From the NCBI GenBank assembly GCA_004519485.1, contig CP038107.1:682001-746000 (forward strand): 64,000 nt of DNA. Reading direction: 5' to 3'. This stretch comes from Nannochloropsis oceanica (lineage: Eukaryota > Sar > Eustigmatophyceae > Eustigmatales > Monodopsidaceae). The position numbers and the translations under genes are program-made. Below the pieces are notes generated by a model. The model saw nothing but the letters and a program-made list of their open reading frames with translations, was not told the origin of the DNA and made no database searches. This document shows, piece after piece, positions 38,905 to 49,318 of this stretch. Each line of letters begins with the position of its first letter. Position 1 is the stretch's first letter.

Positions 38905-40506
38905 TTACTTTCCAACCGCATTTAGCCCACACACCCTCAACGTCTGCCCGCTCATTCCCCCACTCCCGTCACAGCACAAGAACGCCACCACGGCCGCAAC
39001 ATCATCCGCCAACCCCCCCTGTGAAAAGGCATTCGCCCTCCTTCCCAAGAACTTTCCCAAGGCAGGTATGCTCTGCGTCATGTCTGTCTCGATGAAACCA
39101 GGGGCGATGGCATTGATAGTGGAGCCGGAAGGCCCGCGGGAGGCTAAGATGGGAGCGAGTGACTGGGCGTACGAGGAGAGAGCAGCTTTGGTAAATGAGT
39201 AGTTGGTTTGCCCGAACCCCCCCGCAATGCCATTAATGGAGGAAAGGAGGACGATGCGTCCTCCAGGATTGAGAAATTCTTCGTCCTGGCCGATCGCCCC
39301 TCCCTCCTGCTCGTCCTGGTAGGCCAAACCGAAGGCTTTGTTGATATTCAAGACTGCTTCGAGGTTGACTTTGACTACTTGATGGAATTGCTCGGGCGTC
39401 ATTCGCCTCAACGTTTTATCTTTCGTCAACCCCGCGTTATGGACAAGACAGTCAATCTTCCCTCCATTCCCTTCCTTCCTCACTAACTCTTTCAGCCTCT
39501 CCTCAACGCCTTCAACTGTTAAATCCAACGGCAATCCCACCCCTCCCACACGGTCCATCAGCGCTTGTAACTGAGTGGAGGTACCAGGCAAGTCCACACC
39601 TATAACCCGCGCACCCTCCCTGGCCAGGCGTAAAGTGATGGCTTCGCCGATTCCACGACTGCTCCCAGTGACAAGGCAGCTTTTGCCGTTTAGGAGCCCT
39701 TCTTTTGATGAGGAGGAGAAAGAGGAGGAGGAGGAAGAGGAGGAAGTGGAAGAAGAAGGAGGTAGGTTCTCAAGCCACCGAGACATGGCTGCAGTAGTAT
39801 CAGTCGCCGCAGTGGCGGTAGAGGACGTACCAACGTTTATTATGAATTCTTGCCCGGTGATAAATGCCGCGTCGGGAAGGAGGAGGAAGGCCAAAGGCCA
39901 GGCGACGAGGGCGAGGGAGTCCGGAGAAGGAGAGAGGGAGAAGGGAGAGGAGAGAAAGGAGGTGGACAACGACGAGGTGGAATGGAAAGATCCTCGCATA
40001 TTCACAATGTTGACATTGGTTCCGGTTGGCCCCATTTCTTTGGCAAATGACCGTACTAGTGATGCGAGCCCCGAGGATAAAGAGGTAGACATGACGTCCC
40101 CTGGCATATGTGAAGAAAGAAGCACAATCCGCCCATGCTTGAGCCTACGAGCTGCAAGAGGTTGGAGAACCTGCATCGCCAATGTGGAGACGTCCGCGGG
40201 CGAGCGCACCCATGTCGTGTCCACGAGCACGTTGGAGCTGGATGGTCCACTAAGCTTTGCGCCGAGTTTTTGAGTGAAGATGATGGACAGGGCATCAATA
40301 GTGCCTGCTGCTGCATTCTGCGGTCCGACAAGTGTGATTGGACGTCCTGCAAGAGGCGGCGAGCTAAAACAAGTCTGGGTGCCTCGATCGAGTTGAACAG
40401 GCGTCGGTAGGCCCAGCTTGGCAAGCCAGGGTCTTAGCGCGGCCTTCTGCGAAAGCTCCAGCAACAGGTCGCCTTTTGTGGCGGTGTAAATTGGTCGTGG
40501 GGGCAT
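38905..40506 (-). CDS. fabG4: FabG4-type (high-molecular-weight) 3-oxoacyl-ACP/CoA reductase
   Basis: Two-domain short-chain dehydrogenase of 533 residues, like mycobacterial FabG4. The N-terminal half is a degenerate Rossmann domain without a nucleotide loop (LKHGRIVLLSSHMPG, SLVRSFAKEMGPTGT). A Ser-rich linker follows. The C-terminal half is a full ketoreductase: VTGSSRGIGEA nucleotide loop near residue 272, HNAGLTKDK, active-site Ser in LLSSINGIAGG, Tyr and Lys in YSFTKAAL, and INAIAPGFIETDMT. The block FGQTNYSFTKA and the terminal TLRVCGL are typical of FabG4 rather than plain FabG. Such enzymes use acyl-CoA and NADH in mycobacteria. No clear organelle leader; the end AVGK is not a standard peroxisomal signal. 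Confidence 0.9.
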   Translation of the reverse strand: MPPRPIYTATKGDLLLELSQKAALRPWLAKLGLPTPVQLDRGTQTCFSSPPLAGRPITLVGPQNAAAGTIDALSIIFTQKLGAKLSGPSSSNVLVDTTWVRSPADVSTLAMQVLQPLAARRLKHGRIVLLSSHMPGDVMSTSLSSGLASLVRSFAKEMGPTGTNVNIVNMRGSFHSTSSLSTSFLSSPFSLSPSPDSLALVAWPLAFLLLPDAAFITGQEFIINVGTSSTATAATDTTAAMSRWLENLPPSSSTSSSSSSSSFSSSSKEGLLNGKSCLVTGSSRGIGEAITLRLAREGARVIGVDLPGTSTQLQALMDRVGGVGLPLDLTVEGVEERLKELVRKEGNGGKIDCLVHNAGLTKDKTLRRMTPEQFHQVVKVNLEAVLNINKAFGLAYQDEQEGGAIGQDEEFLNPGGRIVLLSSINGIAGGFGQTNYSFTKAALSSYAQSLAPILASRGPSGSTINAIAPGFIETDMTQSIPALGKFLGRRANAFSQGGLADDVAAVVAFLCCDGSGGMSGQTLRVCGLNAVGK

Positions 40507-40749
40507 GGGAAGCGACTTTGGTACAGGTAGTCGCTGTGATTATTGTAAAAGAGTCTATGGTCAGGATATGTACACTTGATGAAGCCACTATGATGCTATT
40601 ATTACTATATGCTCTCTCAGAGCGAAGATGGTCTGGGTAACGGGCTTCGACCTTTCGTCAACGATGCCACCTCACTGCTTACTCACAAGCCCCTTACCAC
40701 ACGCACCATAGACGCAGACGCACTGCGATTATCGTAATAGTGCCACAAG

Positions 40750-42006
40750 ATGGTGATTCGCGTGATGGTGCCTGCGATGATTCTGGCTAGCCTTGGGTTG
40801 CTCTCTCATGGCTTTATTTTTCCTCCAGTGCGGCAGGGACAGGGAGGTCGACCCCTCCAATCAACCCGGGACCAGACTCCAACCGCAATGACAGCGGTTC
40901 GACCAAAAGACAACAGCAAAGGGGTAAAGATCACGCATGTAAAACGAATAAGAAGCAGCAGCTCCCGCTCTACTGTGATTGACCGTCGGGGAATGTTCAA
41001 GACAGCCTCGGCAATGTCATTGGGCTTGGTACTGGCCAGCCGCATGGAGCTGCCGTCATTGTCATCATCGTCAGCTGCCGACGCCGCAACACCTTCATTG
41101 CGACCACCATTGGTATCAGAATTAGAAGTCTTATCTACAACACTTACAGTAGCTGACACTGGCACCACTATCAACGGAACGCCATCCTCGCCCCTCCAAG
41201 ACTTCATCTCAGGCCTGGCTGGCGGGGCCGCCTCCCGAGCAAGCAAAGAGCTGCTCCTCCACCCCATCGATACATGGAAAACACGCTTGCAATACGCCAA
41301 GGGTGACGAAGAGCCGGCGGAGCTGTTTCGAAATCTCTATGATGGGGTGTGGCCGGCCTTGGTGGTTGGCACCCCTGCTGGGGCAGCTTTTTTTGCCACG
41401 AAGGATGTACTCAAGGGACTTGCGAAGACCACCTTCGGGAGTAAATATCGGATCCTAACCACAATCGGCGCTGTGTTTATTGCTAATTTCCCCTATTGGC
41501 TAATTCGGAACCCGGCGGAAGTCCTCAAGACGCAGCAGCAGACGGGTTTGGTTGATAGTAGTACCGCAGGGGTGATCGAGGCAGTGAAGGAAGAAGGGCT
41601 AGGGGGTCTCTATCGAGGATATGCATCCAATATTGCGTATGCATTCCCAACGGATGCCATTAAATTTGTCGTGTATGAAGCATTGCAAAACCAATTCACG
41701 CGGAAACTGAACCCTTTGGAGTCGTCCGCTTTGGGCTCTGCGGCGAGCTCGGTGGCGCAGCTCATGTCTACTCCTTTGGACGTGGTCAGGACGAGAATAA
41801 TGACTGACTGTAAGTCTACAGGGGAGGCAGATGTGCCGACAGCGTCGGTTTGGAAGACGGCACGCACGATTGCGGCGGAGGAAGGGGTCGGGAAGTTGTT
41901 TAGTGGGCTGGTGCCACGCTTGACGAGGGCTTTTTTGAGTGGAGCGATTCAGTTTGGGTCCTATGAATTAACGAAAGGTGCATTCAGCAATGCGGGGAAG
42001 AAGTAA
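40750..42006 (+). CDS. Plastid-addressed mitochondrial-carrier-family protein, SAM-carrier-like
   Basis: Carrier of 418 residues. The N-terminus MVIRVMVPAMILASLGLLSH is a signal peptide followed by GFIFPP, the bipartite plastid leader pattern, then a basic transit-like stretch. The carrier domain starts about residue 150: GLAGGAASRASKELLLHPID, with signatures HPIDTWKTRLQ, NPAEVLKTQQQ and TPLDVVRTRIM. The first repeat and GTPAGAAFFATKD resemble SAM transporters and related plastid-envelope carriers of plants. It probably sits in an inner plastid membrane. The substrate is an inference from the subgroup. Single exon; 243 bp from the divergent FabG4 gene. Confidence 0.85.
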   Translation: MVIRVMVPAMILASLGLLSHGFIFPPVRQGQGGRPLQSTRDQTPTAMTAVRPKDNSKGVKITHVKRIRSSSSRSTVIDRRGMFKTASAMSLGLVLASRMELPSLSSSSAADAATPSLRPPLVSELEVLSTTLTVADTGTTINGTPSSPLQDFISGLAGGAASRASKELLLHPIDTWKTRLQYAKGDEEPAELFRNLYDGVWPALVVGTPAGAAFFATKDVLKGLAKTTFGSKYRILTTIGAVFIANFPYWLIRNPAEVLKTQQQTGLVDSSTAGVIEAVKEEGLGGLYRGYASNIAYAFPTDAIKFVVYEALQNQFTRKLNPLESSALGSAASSVAQLMSTPLDVVRTRIMTDCKSTGEADVPTASVWKTARTIAAEEGVGKLFSGLVPRLTRAFLSGAIQFGSYELTKGAFSNAGKK

Positions 42007-43093
42007 ATGAGGGCAGTAAGTAAAGGCAAACGTGAAGGACTTTGCTATAAACGGAGTTACCTTTGGAAATGGCACAACAGTTGCCAACTTCGGTTTGGTG
42101 TTCTGCCGGGCCTCAATTCTTTTTGTTGACAACGTCAAGGCCGACCGAATACATAAAAATGATCAGGAAATTATGTGAGATGCTTCACCGACGTTTTTCT
42201 CCCATGTGACGTAATCTCCACCCTCTCAGCCCCTTTCAAGACACACGCGACGCAATGTCCTCTTTCCTCGGGGTTTCAGGAAGAGTATAGAGAAATGCGC
42301 CTCAGTCATCATCATCCAGTCCTCGTGCGCACGTCCGGTCACCCTCAGCTTTGCTGGCCCTCTCTCCGACTTGAGGACCCTGCTGGGAACAAATGCTGCC
42401 TCTTACGCACGTATTTGGCAAGCATTTCCGACAATGGCCAGCATAGAAGGAATGGAGGAAGGTAGGATACGCTGCTTCTGCTTCATCGACGGCTGCGAGT
42501 TTCGTGTGCAAGCTTGTGGATGGTCAGCCATGGGTCAAGGCGTAATATGCGCGGAAAAAGCCTCATCTCTTTCCCTTCTATTCACTCACATAGGGACATA
42601 ATAAGGCAGCAGGGGACCAGCAGCACGGAAGGACGGTAGCGCCGCCGCGACTCCGGAAGGCAGGCGTAGACGCGGGCGCAAGTGAGGAGAGGAGAAGCTG
42701 TTGTTTTATGGTATGTCCAATCAGAGGACATGCGAGAGTGTTTTGACAATTGCTCATTGCTGGCCATAGCATGGTCCACGTAATTTGCATGGTCATACTG
42801 CACAGTAAAGCAGGATGTGTATGCTGGGGTGTTAAGGGCACAAATGCGAGGGATGGGCAAGGGCAGCGTGCGGGGAATGCAAATTAGGGCCGCGTCGCTT
42901 ACCACCCCTCACAACGCAAACCACTTTTCCCCGCCTTTCCTTCACCCCTCCTCCTCCTTCTCCTCGCTCCCCCTCACACTACATCCACTTTCAAGCCACC
43001 ATATCTTTTCCAAACACATCCGCATGCCCAAGGATCCCCCTCACCCTTCTCTCCCTCCCTTCCTCCCCTCCCTCCTCCCTCTTCAACCAGTCA
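42007..43093. other. 1.1-kb gap with a possible PDZ-like exon
   Basis: Between a + strand stop and the next + strand start. A frame from about 42284 reads KSIEKCASVIIIQSSCARP then VTLSFAGPLSDL, which resembles the last helix and strand of a PDZ domain, after a good 3' splice site (GGTTTCAG). I found no upstream exon with the rest of the domain. The last ~190 bp are strongly pyrimidine-rich and end CAACCAG before the next gene's start, which may be a 5'-UTR intron. Confidence 0.3.
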
Positions 43094-43449
43094 TGTCCAG
43101 CACGGGCATCTTCGTCTTCACCCCCTACGGGAAGGGCGAGGTGATGGGAACACGGAACGATGGGATTGTGATTGTACAGTTGAGAACATCCCAGGATAAG
43201 CCCTATCTTGGTTATTTTCACCTGACTCAAGTGAGGCAGCTGTCGAACAATGAGGAGAAGGATCAAAGAGGGATGATGAGTATAGACGAGAACGAGGACG
43301 AAAGAAATTGTCAAAAGCATGACGACATGCGGAAGAAGAGGAGTATGGATGAAGTTGGGGAGGGGGGCTTGGGAGGAATGGCTATGCAGCCGCAGCGTTT
43401 CAGGTGCTTCGGTGGGAATCCTTTCACGGACATGACGAATCATGATTAA
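43094..43449 (+). CDS. Small protein with an SH3-like barrel candidate
   Basis: A 118-residue frame. The first 45 residues, MSSTGIFVFTPYGKGEVMGT then RNDGIVIVQLR and LGYFHLTQV, look like a small beta barrel of the KOW/SH3 type: a TPxGxG turn, an RxDGIxxVxL strand and an aromatic strand. The rest is acidic, then basic, and disordered. I cannot name the family. The start is chosen at the ATG after a pyrimidine tract ending CAG (possible splice acceptor at 43091); the frame is also open upstream, but that part is only Pro/Ser low complexity. Confidence 0.5.
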
Positions 43450-44020
43450 CGTGGAAGGAGGGATGCACGGAAGGAGAAGGTAATGGAGAGGTCCTCAAAG
43501 GATTTCATCGCTGAAGCAGCAAATATGGAATGTAGTGGAAGAAGGGGGGAAAGGAAGGAAGTGAGAGATGGAGGGAGGAGAGGGGGGAAGGAGAATCAGT
43601 AGGGGCAGGCGCTTTGGTGGGGATCAAAGCTAAGGAAGGGAGGGAGGGAGGATAGGAGGAAGGGAAGAGGAAGATGATTGTAATTTATGTGTAGTGAGAA
43701 ATACTGGACAATGTCTAATGGTGAAGAAATGAACGTAAAGATGAGGATGGAATGAAAACGGGGTGTTTTCGGTGCTTGGCCTGGGTTATCATACCAGATG
43801 CGTACTTCCGTGTGTGTACGAAGAGGTGGGGAGGGAAGGCGTCAGTGAAAAGTGTTTGAGTGTAAGTTCGCGTAAGGAAGAACACCAATACGAGCAAGAG
43901 ATAGAGGTCGAGATAGAGAGACAGGAAAGGCTCGCCTGCGTTCCTTTTTGTAGAAAAAAACACCACGCGTTAAGTTTCAAAATCTGTGTGAGAGAGCATG
44001 TGTGTGTAATTCGTGCTTGT

Positions 44021-44050
44021 TTATGTGTGTTTATGTGTGTTTATGTGTGT
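44021..44050 (+). repeat. (TTATGTGTGT)3 minisatellite
   Basis: Three perfect adjacent copies of the ten-base unit. Confidence 0.95.
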
Positions 44051-44291
44051 GATAGAAACAGAAATACCGGGAAAGAAAGAGACGGAAAGTGAAAGGGAAA
44101 GAGAGAGGAGATGGGTTGGTATGGCCAGGGGGCACGGAGAAACTCTAGTTACGGATGGAGGGTCAAGAAAGAAGGAGGGGAGGAGAACAACGACAGAAGC
44201 AGGAGCAGCAACAGAAGTAGCAACGGTAAAAAGATTAAACGGTAGGCAGCGAAAAATGAAATAGCGACAGAAAGGTAAATGCGCACACATT

Positions 44292-44310
44292 CACACACAC
44301 ACACACACAC
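44292..44310 (+). repeat. (CA)n microsatellite
   Basis: About nine CA units with a related CACA stretch on each side. Confidence 0.9.
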
Positions 44311-44501
44311 AGACTCACACACAAGAACGAAGGGAAGTAAAAGAGGGAGATAAAGCATCAGTGGGTTGATGACAAAGAATGACGCTAACGAGGAAACAAG
44401 GCAAATGTCGTCAGCCTATTACATACATCATTTTAGTTTCTTTACAAAAACTTAATATCTTCATGTCGTGGTGTACACATTCCGTCTCCTCCCACTCTTC
44501 C

Positions 44502-45281
44502 TCAACCTTCCCCCTCATCCGAGACCCAGTCCTCCTCCCACTCTTCCCCCCCACCTCCGGCCGCCAACAACATCCGTTCCCTCCTCCTATCCCGATCAAA
44601 CTTCCTTCGCGCCTTTTTCCCACTCTTCCTCGACGGACCCCTTCCTCCACCCCCTCCTCCCCCCCTTTCCTCCTCCCGCCCCTCATCCTCCTCCTCCTCC
44701 TCCTCCTCCTCCATTTCCATCCGCTCTCCTCCCACCATCCCACCCAAAGCTCCCTCCCCCACTAATTGGTAATTTCTTATCTCCGCTTCAAACTGCTCGG
44801 GATTAATCGCCCCCATCATCGTAGCCATTCCTCGATTGAAGACACTCCAAGGACTTATTTTTCCCTCCCCCTCCAAACTCGCATCATCACCCAAACCTAC
44901 CGTCAAAATCAATGACAAGGCCGCTATTATGAGAAAGACAACCCCAAACTCTGCCCGCACGGCAAGATAAAATGCGCTAGAGAAGGCGGTGAGTGGGAGG
45001 AGGTAACGCCACGACGTGAGGTTGCGGCCCACCCGACGGACTAAGGGGGAGACGAAGCGGATGAAGTGATATGTTTCGGCGCAAATGAGAGAGAGGGTTT
45101 GGCGGGTGGAGTGAACGAAGCTATGGAGGTCGCGACGCGTGGGAGGGGTGAAGGGCCTCAGCTCGAAGGCGATGGTGCAGGCGAGGGTGTACCATTTGGT
45201 GGGGTTTTGGGATTGGACTTGACCAGGTGGTTGTGGGTGCGGAGGACGACGAGGAGGAGCGCCACGATGAACGGGTGGCAT
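44502..45281 (-). CDS. SAYSD1: SAYSvFN-domain protein (SAYSD1-like), ER membrane
   Basis: Protein of 259 residues. SAYSD1 in animals is an ER membrane protein that helps clear stalled, UFMylated ribosome-translocon complexes. Here a hydrophobic hairpin (YLLPLTAFSSAFYLAVRAEF and VVFLIIAALSLILTVGL) is followed by GKISPWSVFNRGMATMMGAI and NPEQFEAEIRN. This is the SAYSvFN block with SPWSVFN in place of SAYSVFN. The C-terminal ~80 residues are Glu/Gly/Arg-rich with a basic cluster, possibly ribosome-facing; that is inference. Single exon. The start is the first ATG, before a Pro/Arg-rich leader. Family assignment rests on the VFN-x-G and NPEQFE blocks. Confidence 0.8.
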   Translation of the reverse strand: MPPVHRGAPPRRPPHPQPPGQVQSQNPTKWYTLACTIAFELRPFTPPTRRDLHSFVHSTRQTLSLICAETYHFIRFVSPLVRRVGRNLTSWRYLLPLTAFSSAFYLAVRAEFGVVFLIIAALSLILTVGLGDDASLEGEGKISPWSVFNRGMATMMGAINPEQFEAEIRNYQLVGEGALGGMVGGERMEMEEEEEEEEDEGREEERGGGGGGGRGPSRKSGKKARRKFDRDRRRERMLLAAGGGGEEWEEDWVSDEGEG

Positions 45282-45472
45282 GGCAGGGATGTTGAAAGCG
45301 GCTGGGGAGCACAGATGATGACGACTGGGGCAAAAGCAAGTTAGTTATTAGTAATTGAGCTCTCCGTAAGTGTGCGTAGCCCTACGAGTGTGAGTGCATG
45401 AGGATAGAGAGGGGGTTAGAGTGTTAAGGGTGTCCTCCTGAAGGAAGAAGCGCTAGATTTCACAGGTAGACT

Positions 45473-46062
45473 CTACAAGCGGTTATCATCAAACCATTTA
45501 TGGCTGAATGTACCCGTGTGTACGAAGGCGACTTCGCTTACTTGACAACTGCTTTCGTTCATGCCCCCAGTCAGAGAGAAGAATGAATCCTCGCTCAAGG
45601 AAACAAGCCACTCATAAAGAGCATAATGCTTCCCAGCGAGGCCACCAGCCTTACAATTTCGCGTGACAAGCAAGGCGGCGGGATTACGGGCACTTATGTC
45701 AGTCCCACTACTTTGTATTATAACACTCTCTGCTTGTCGCGCGGATATGTATTGGGGAATCACTGATTGCACGAACTCAGATGACGACGGCTCTTACTGA
45801 TGATACTTGCTTCGTCGCTGCTCTTGGCCCCCTCACAACATTCGTTCCTAATCGAATGTCTCGCCTGGTTTCCTTCCGCCAGATCAATGCATCACTCACG
45901 TTCCTTATATCTCTTGTCATAGTCCGGCGACATCCCTTTTGATAGGAGGACGTGCGGCGACGGAGAAAACAGGCGCAAAAACAGCCCCCAGCCTCCCCTC
46001 CCCGCTAGCAGCAGGACAGTTAGCACCCCAGTAGCTACAAGCGACGCCCGCAGCGCGTACAT
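45473..46062 (-). CDS. Tentative single-pass membrane protein (2 exons)
   Basis: Proposed exons 46062..45900 and 45762..45473, joined in phase 1 (RYKE-L-IPQYI), give 150 residues. The donor AAC|GTGAGT is strong; the acceptor CAATCAG has a weak pyrimidine tract. The N-terminus MYALRASLVATGVLTVLLLA is a membrane anchor. The rest has no motif I recognise (RNCKAGGLAGKHYALYEWLV, SSCQVSEVAFVHTGTFS). The start lies only 45 bp from the divergent VTC4 start, so either the 5' untranslated regions overlap or this model is wrong. Evidence is splice consensus plus an open frame of about 96 codons. Confidence 0.3.
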
Positions 46063-46107
46063 TCGCCTCCACAAAAGCCTTGTGCTAGAAGCCGCACCGC
46101 TAGCATC

Positions 46108-48572
46108 ATGAAGTTTGGTCTGTATCTGCGCGAGAACGTGGTGGAAGAATGGAAGCAATACTACTTGCAATACGACAAACTAAAGCGAATGATTCGCATT
46201 CTGGCCGAAGTGGAGAGCAAAGCCATGGCCCCCGAACCTACCTTGACGGGCAAGGTTGGCTTTTCGCTTACGGTTCCTCCGCCTACCAATGCAGCGGCGC
46301 AGCCTCTCGGCCGTGCGGGCAAGGGCATGGGAGGCGTGATGGACGGAGACTCGGATGATGAAGATTCCTCAGGCGGCGACGAGGCGGACGCTGCGCCCGT
46401 GACGCACGAGTTATTTTTCGATCTGTTGGAGAAGGAAATTCAGAAGGTACACAACTTCACCGACAGGAAAGTGACTGAAATTAGGGCCAAACTGCGGGAT
46501 GTGGGAAAGAGACTGAAAATTGGCACGATAGAAGTCGTGCCCGGGGGGCAGCCTTTGGAGATAGGGGATGCTGTGCGGAAGGAGGTGGACGAGGTGGGCG
46601 AGCAATTTTTGCGGTTGGAAAAGTACGTGAACCTAAATTACACTGGGTTTCACAAGATTTTGAAGAAGCATGACAGGTGGTTGACGAACCCGTGTCGGAC
46701 TTTTTATTTGCAGAGGCTGCAGAACCATAATTGGACGCAAGGCGATTATTCGGATGTGGTGGTGACGATGAGCCAGATCTGGTCGGCGTTGAGGGGGGAT
46801 GTTGCTCCTGAGGGGACCGCGACGGAGAGTCAGGAGTTCGTGCGGAGCACTACCAAGTACTGGATTCAAGACGAGGATATTTCTCAGTTGAAGTGGTTTG
46901 TGCTGCAGCACTTGCCGGTGTTGCTCCAAGAGAGCATGGGAACCAAATCCGATTCTCAGTTGGTGAATTCGGTGTACTTGGACAATGCCACGTTAGAGCT
47001 GTATAAAGGACGGTTGGACAAGACACCAGGAGCGATCGCGGTTCGATTCAGGTGGTATGGGTCCGGTACTCCCGAGCTTGTTTTTGTGGAGCGGAAGACC
47101 CACCGCGAGGCATGGACTGCGGAGATGAGCGTGAAAGAACGCTTCACGGTGCATCCTTCGGAAGTACCGGAGATTTTGGCGGGCAGGTTCGACAAGGCCA
47201 AGCATGTGGAGAAGATGCGGGCGAAGGGGAAAAGCGAGAAGGAGGTGGAGGATTGGGACATCTTGGTGACGGAGGTGTGCCAGGCGATTAACAGCAAGCA
47301 GCTTGTCCCGACGCTGAGGACGCAGTACATGCGGACGGCCTTTCAAATTCCGTTCGATGCCACGGTGCGGATCAGCCTGGACACGAATCTGTGCATGCTG
47401 ACGGAAACGGGGCGGTTGGGCATGGACCAGGACAGGTGGTTCCGAGACCCGAGCAAGCCGGTGCCGCGGAATGAGATCACCCGCTTTCCCCACGCCGTGC
47501 TTGAGGTGAAGCTGCAATTAAAGGACGAGGGGGCCAAGCCGCAGTGGGTCACGGATTTGTTGAGTTCAGGTACGTGGTGAAGAAGAGGTTGCTCATGTTG
47601 TGCGTGCTTCTCCCCCGCTTTTTCTCCCCTTTCCGATTCGTGTGTGCTTTTCCCCTTTTACTAGTATCCGATGTATCTTCTTTCAGCCCTCTCCTCCTCC
47701 TTTTCTCAAATGATCATCCGTTTCTCCCTCCCTCCCTCGCTGCCCCAGGCATCCCCCGCGAAGTCCACAAGTTTTCTAAGTTTATCCACGGATGCGCCGT
47801 CCTGCTGCCAGAGGAAGTGCAGGCCATGCCCTACTGGATCGACGACCCCTCATTGCGCGAGTCCATTGCTGCCTCGGGGTCCGAGAATATCTTGGAACCG
47901 GAGAGTGGGAAGAAGGGAGGGGTGGGAGGAATGCTGGCGCACATGCTGCCGCATGGGAAAGAAGGGAAGGAGAAGGCGAAAACGACTGCGCTGTCTGCAG
48001 CAGCAAAACGAACGCCCGCCCCGACACCAAGGAGGGACAGCGAGACACCGCTTCCTTCAAGGGTGTCAGTGGGTGCAAGTAAAGGAAAGGCATGGTCGGC
48101 GCCTTTGATGGCCTCCACGGAGGAGGAGTATTATGAGGACGAGGAGGGCGGGCCTGGTTGTTGGGAGAGTATGTGTGGAGGGTGTTTCGCCTGGGCAGCT
48201 CCACCCGAGATTTCGGCACGGATGGCGCAGCAGAAAGTGGAGCCCAAGCTGTTCTTTGCGAATGAACGGACATTTATCCATTGGTTGAATATGGCCGTGA
48301 CGATTTCTTCCCTGGGCGCGGCGGTCTTGGCCTTCTCCCCCGAGGACACCGTGAGTGAGCTGTACGGAATTATCTTGATGCCCGTGTCGTTGTTATTCGC
48401 TTTGTACGCCCTCAACACCTACATCACGCGAAGCGCGAAGATCCGGACGCGGGAGCCGACGAGGTGGGATGACCCGATGGGGCCCGTGCTTTTGGGGAGT
48501 ATCTTCACATTGGCGTTGACAGCTCAGTTTTTGATTAAGTTGGCCCATGTGTTGAAGCAGGATGAGGTCTAG
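46108..48572 (+). CDS. VTC4: Vacuolar transporter chaperone 4, polyphosphate polymerase (2 exons)
   Basis: Makes polyphosphate from ATP and passes it into acidocalcisomes or vacuoles. Exons 46108..47569 and 47749..48572 (phase 1, join at LLSSGIPREVHKFSKF) give 761 residues. The SPX domain starts MKFGLYLRENVVEEWKQYYL, with the inositol-pyrophosphate helix NYTGFHKILKKHDRWL. The tunnel (TTM) catalytic domain shows SVYLDN, AIAVRFRWYG, FVERKTHREAW and VEDW. Three C-terminal helices form the DUF202-type membrane part (FANERTFIHWLNMAVTISSL onward). SPX control means that activity should follow phosphate status. An acidic insert lies inside the SPX region. Confidence 0.96.
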
Positions 48573-49318
48573 GTGGAGGGAGGGAGAGAGAGAGGGAGGG
48601 AGGTACGGTGGGGATAAGGTAGGTAGGCGGTCACGGATACAATTGAAGGGGATTGTAGAGGGAATTCGAGGCGATGGGGGAGGGAGAGAAAGAGAGGAAG
48701 AGGGGAAGTTTTCTTTTATTAAATAAGCAAGGGATATGCTGGGATGATATATCGAGGTACGTGTTTAGAAAGAGGGGGTTCAAGGGCGAGATCGACCGGG
48801 AAACTTCGCGGCAGCTCCTACCCCCCCAATACAATCGCACTGGGAGAAAGAGGAGGAGACAATGGTGGTTATAATTATGATAATTGTGCATGCACGCACG
48901 GGCGGTAGCTGACCGACAGAGCGGGTAGAAAAACAGACTTATTTACATGGCAATAGGGGGTTTTGAGAACACGACGTGAAATAGCCGAGGAGTAAGGGAT
49001 GGAGGGAGGGAGGGAGGGGTGGAAGATAAGAGAGTGTAGTATGGGTAGATGGAAAGCGCCACCTTGTCAAAGCTCTATTCAAAGATTTCATCGTCGGAGC
49101 TGCAGCAGCCAGCAAGGGACTCACTGGGCTCTATTTCTTTCATCTTCTCTGCTCTTGTTCACCTCCCTATTTTTGGATTGATTCTGGCTATTGAAAGAAG
49201 TCTATCGGTCTTTATTATAACCCCTACTAATTTTGGTTCTTTCTGTCCCACATCTGCTACATGCCCCTTCACCTACACATACACCTCTCCTTCCTTTGCT
49301 CCCTCCCTCCTTCCATCC
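48573..49318. other. Convergent gap
   Basis: About 745 bp between the stops of VTC4 and PCH2. It is purine-rich at the left and pyrimidine-rich at the right. No gene was recognised. Confidence 0.4.

Larger units (their letters stand above)
43450..44501. other. Convergent gap with purine tracts and microsatellites
   Basis: About 1 kb between converging stops. It is purine-rich on the + strand to about 43680, then holds three perfect copies of a 10-nt repeat and a (CA)n run (listed separately). No gene was recognised. Confidence 0.4.
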
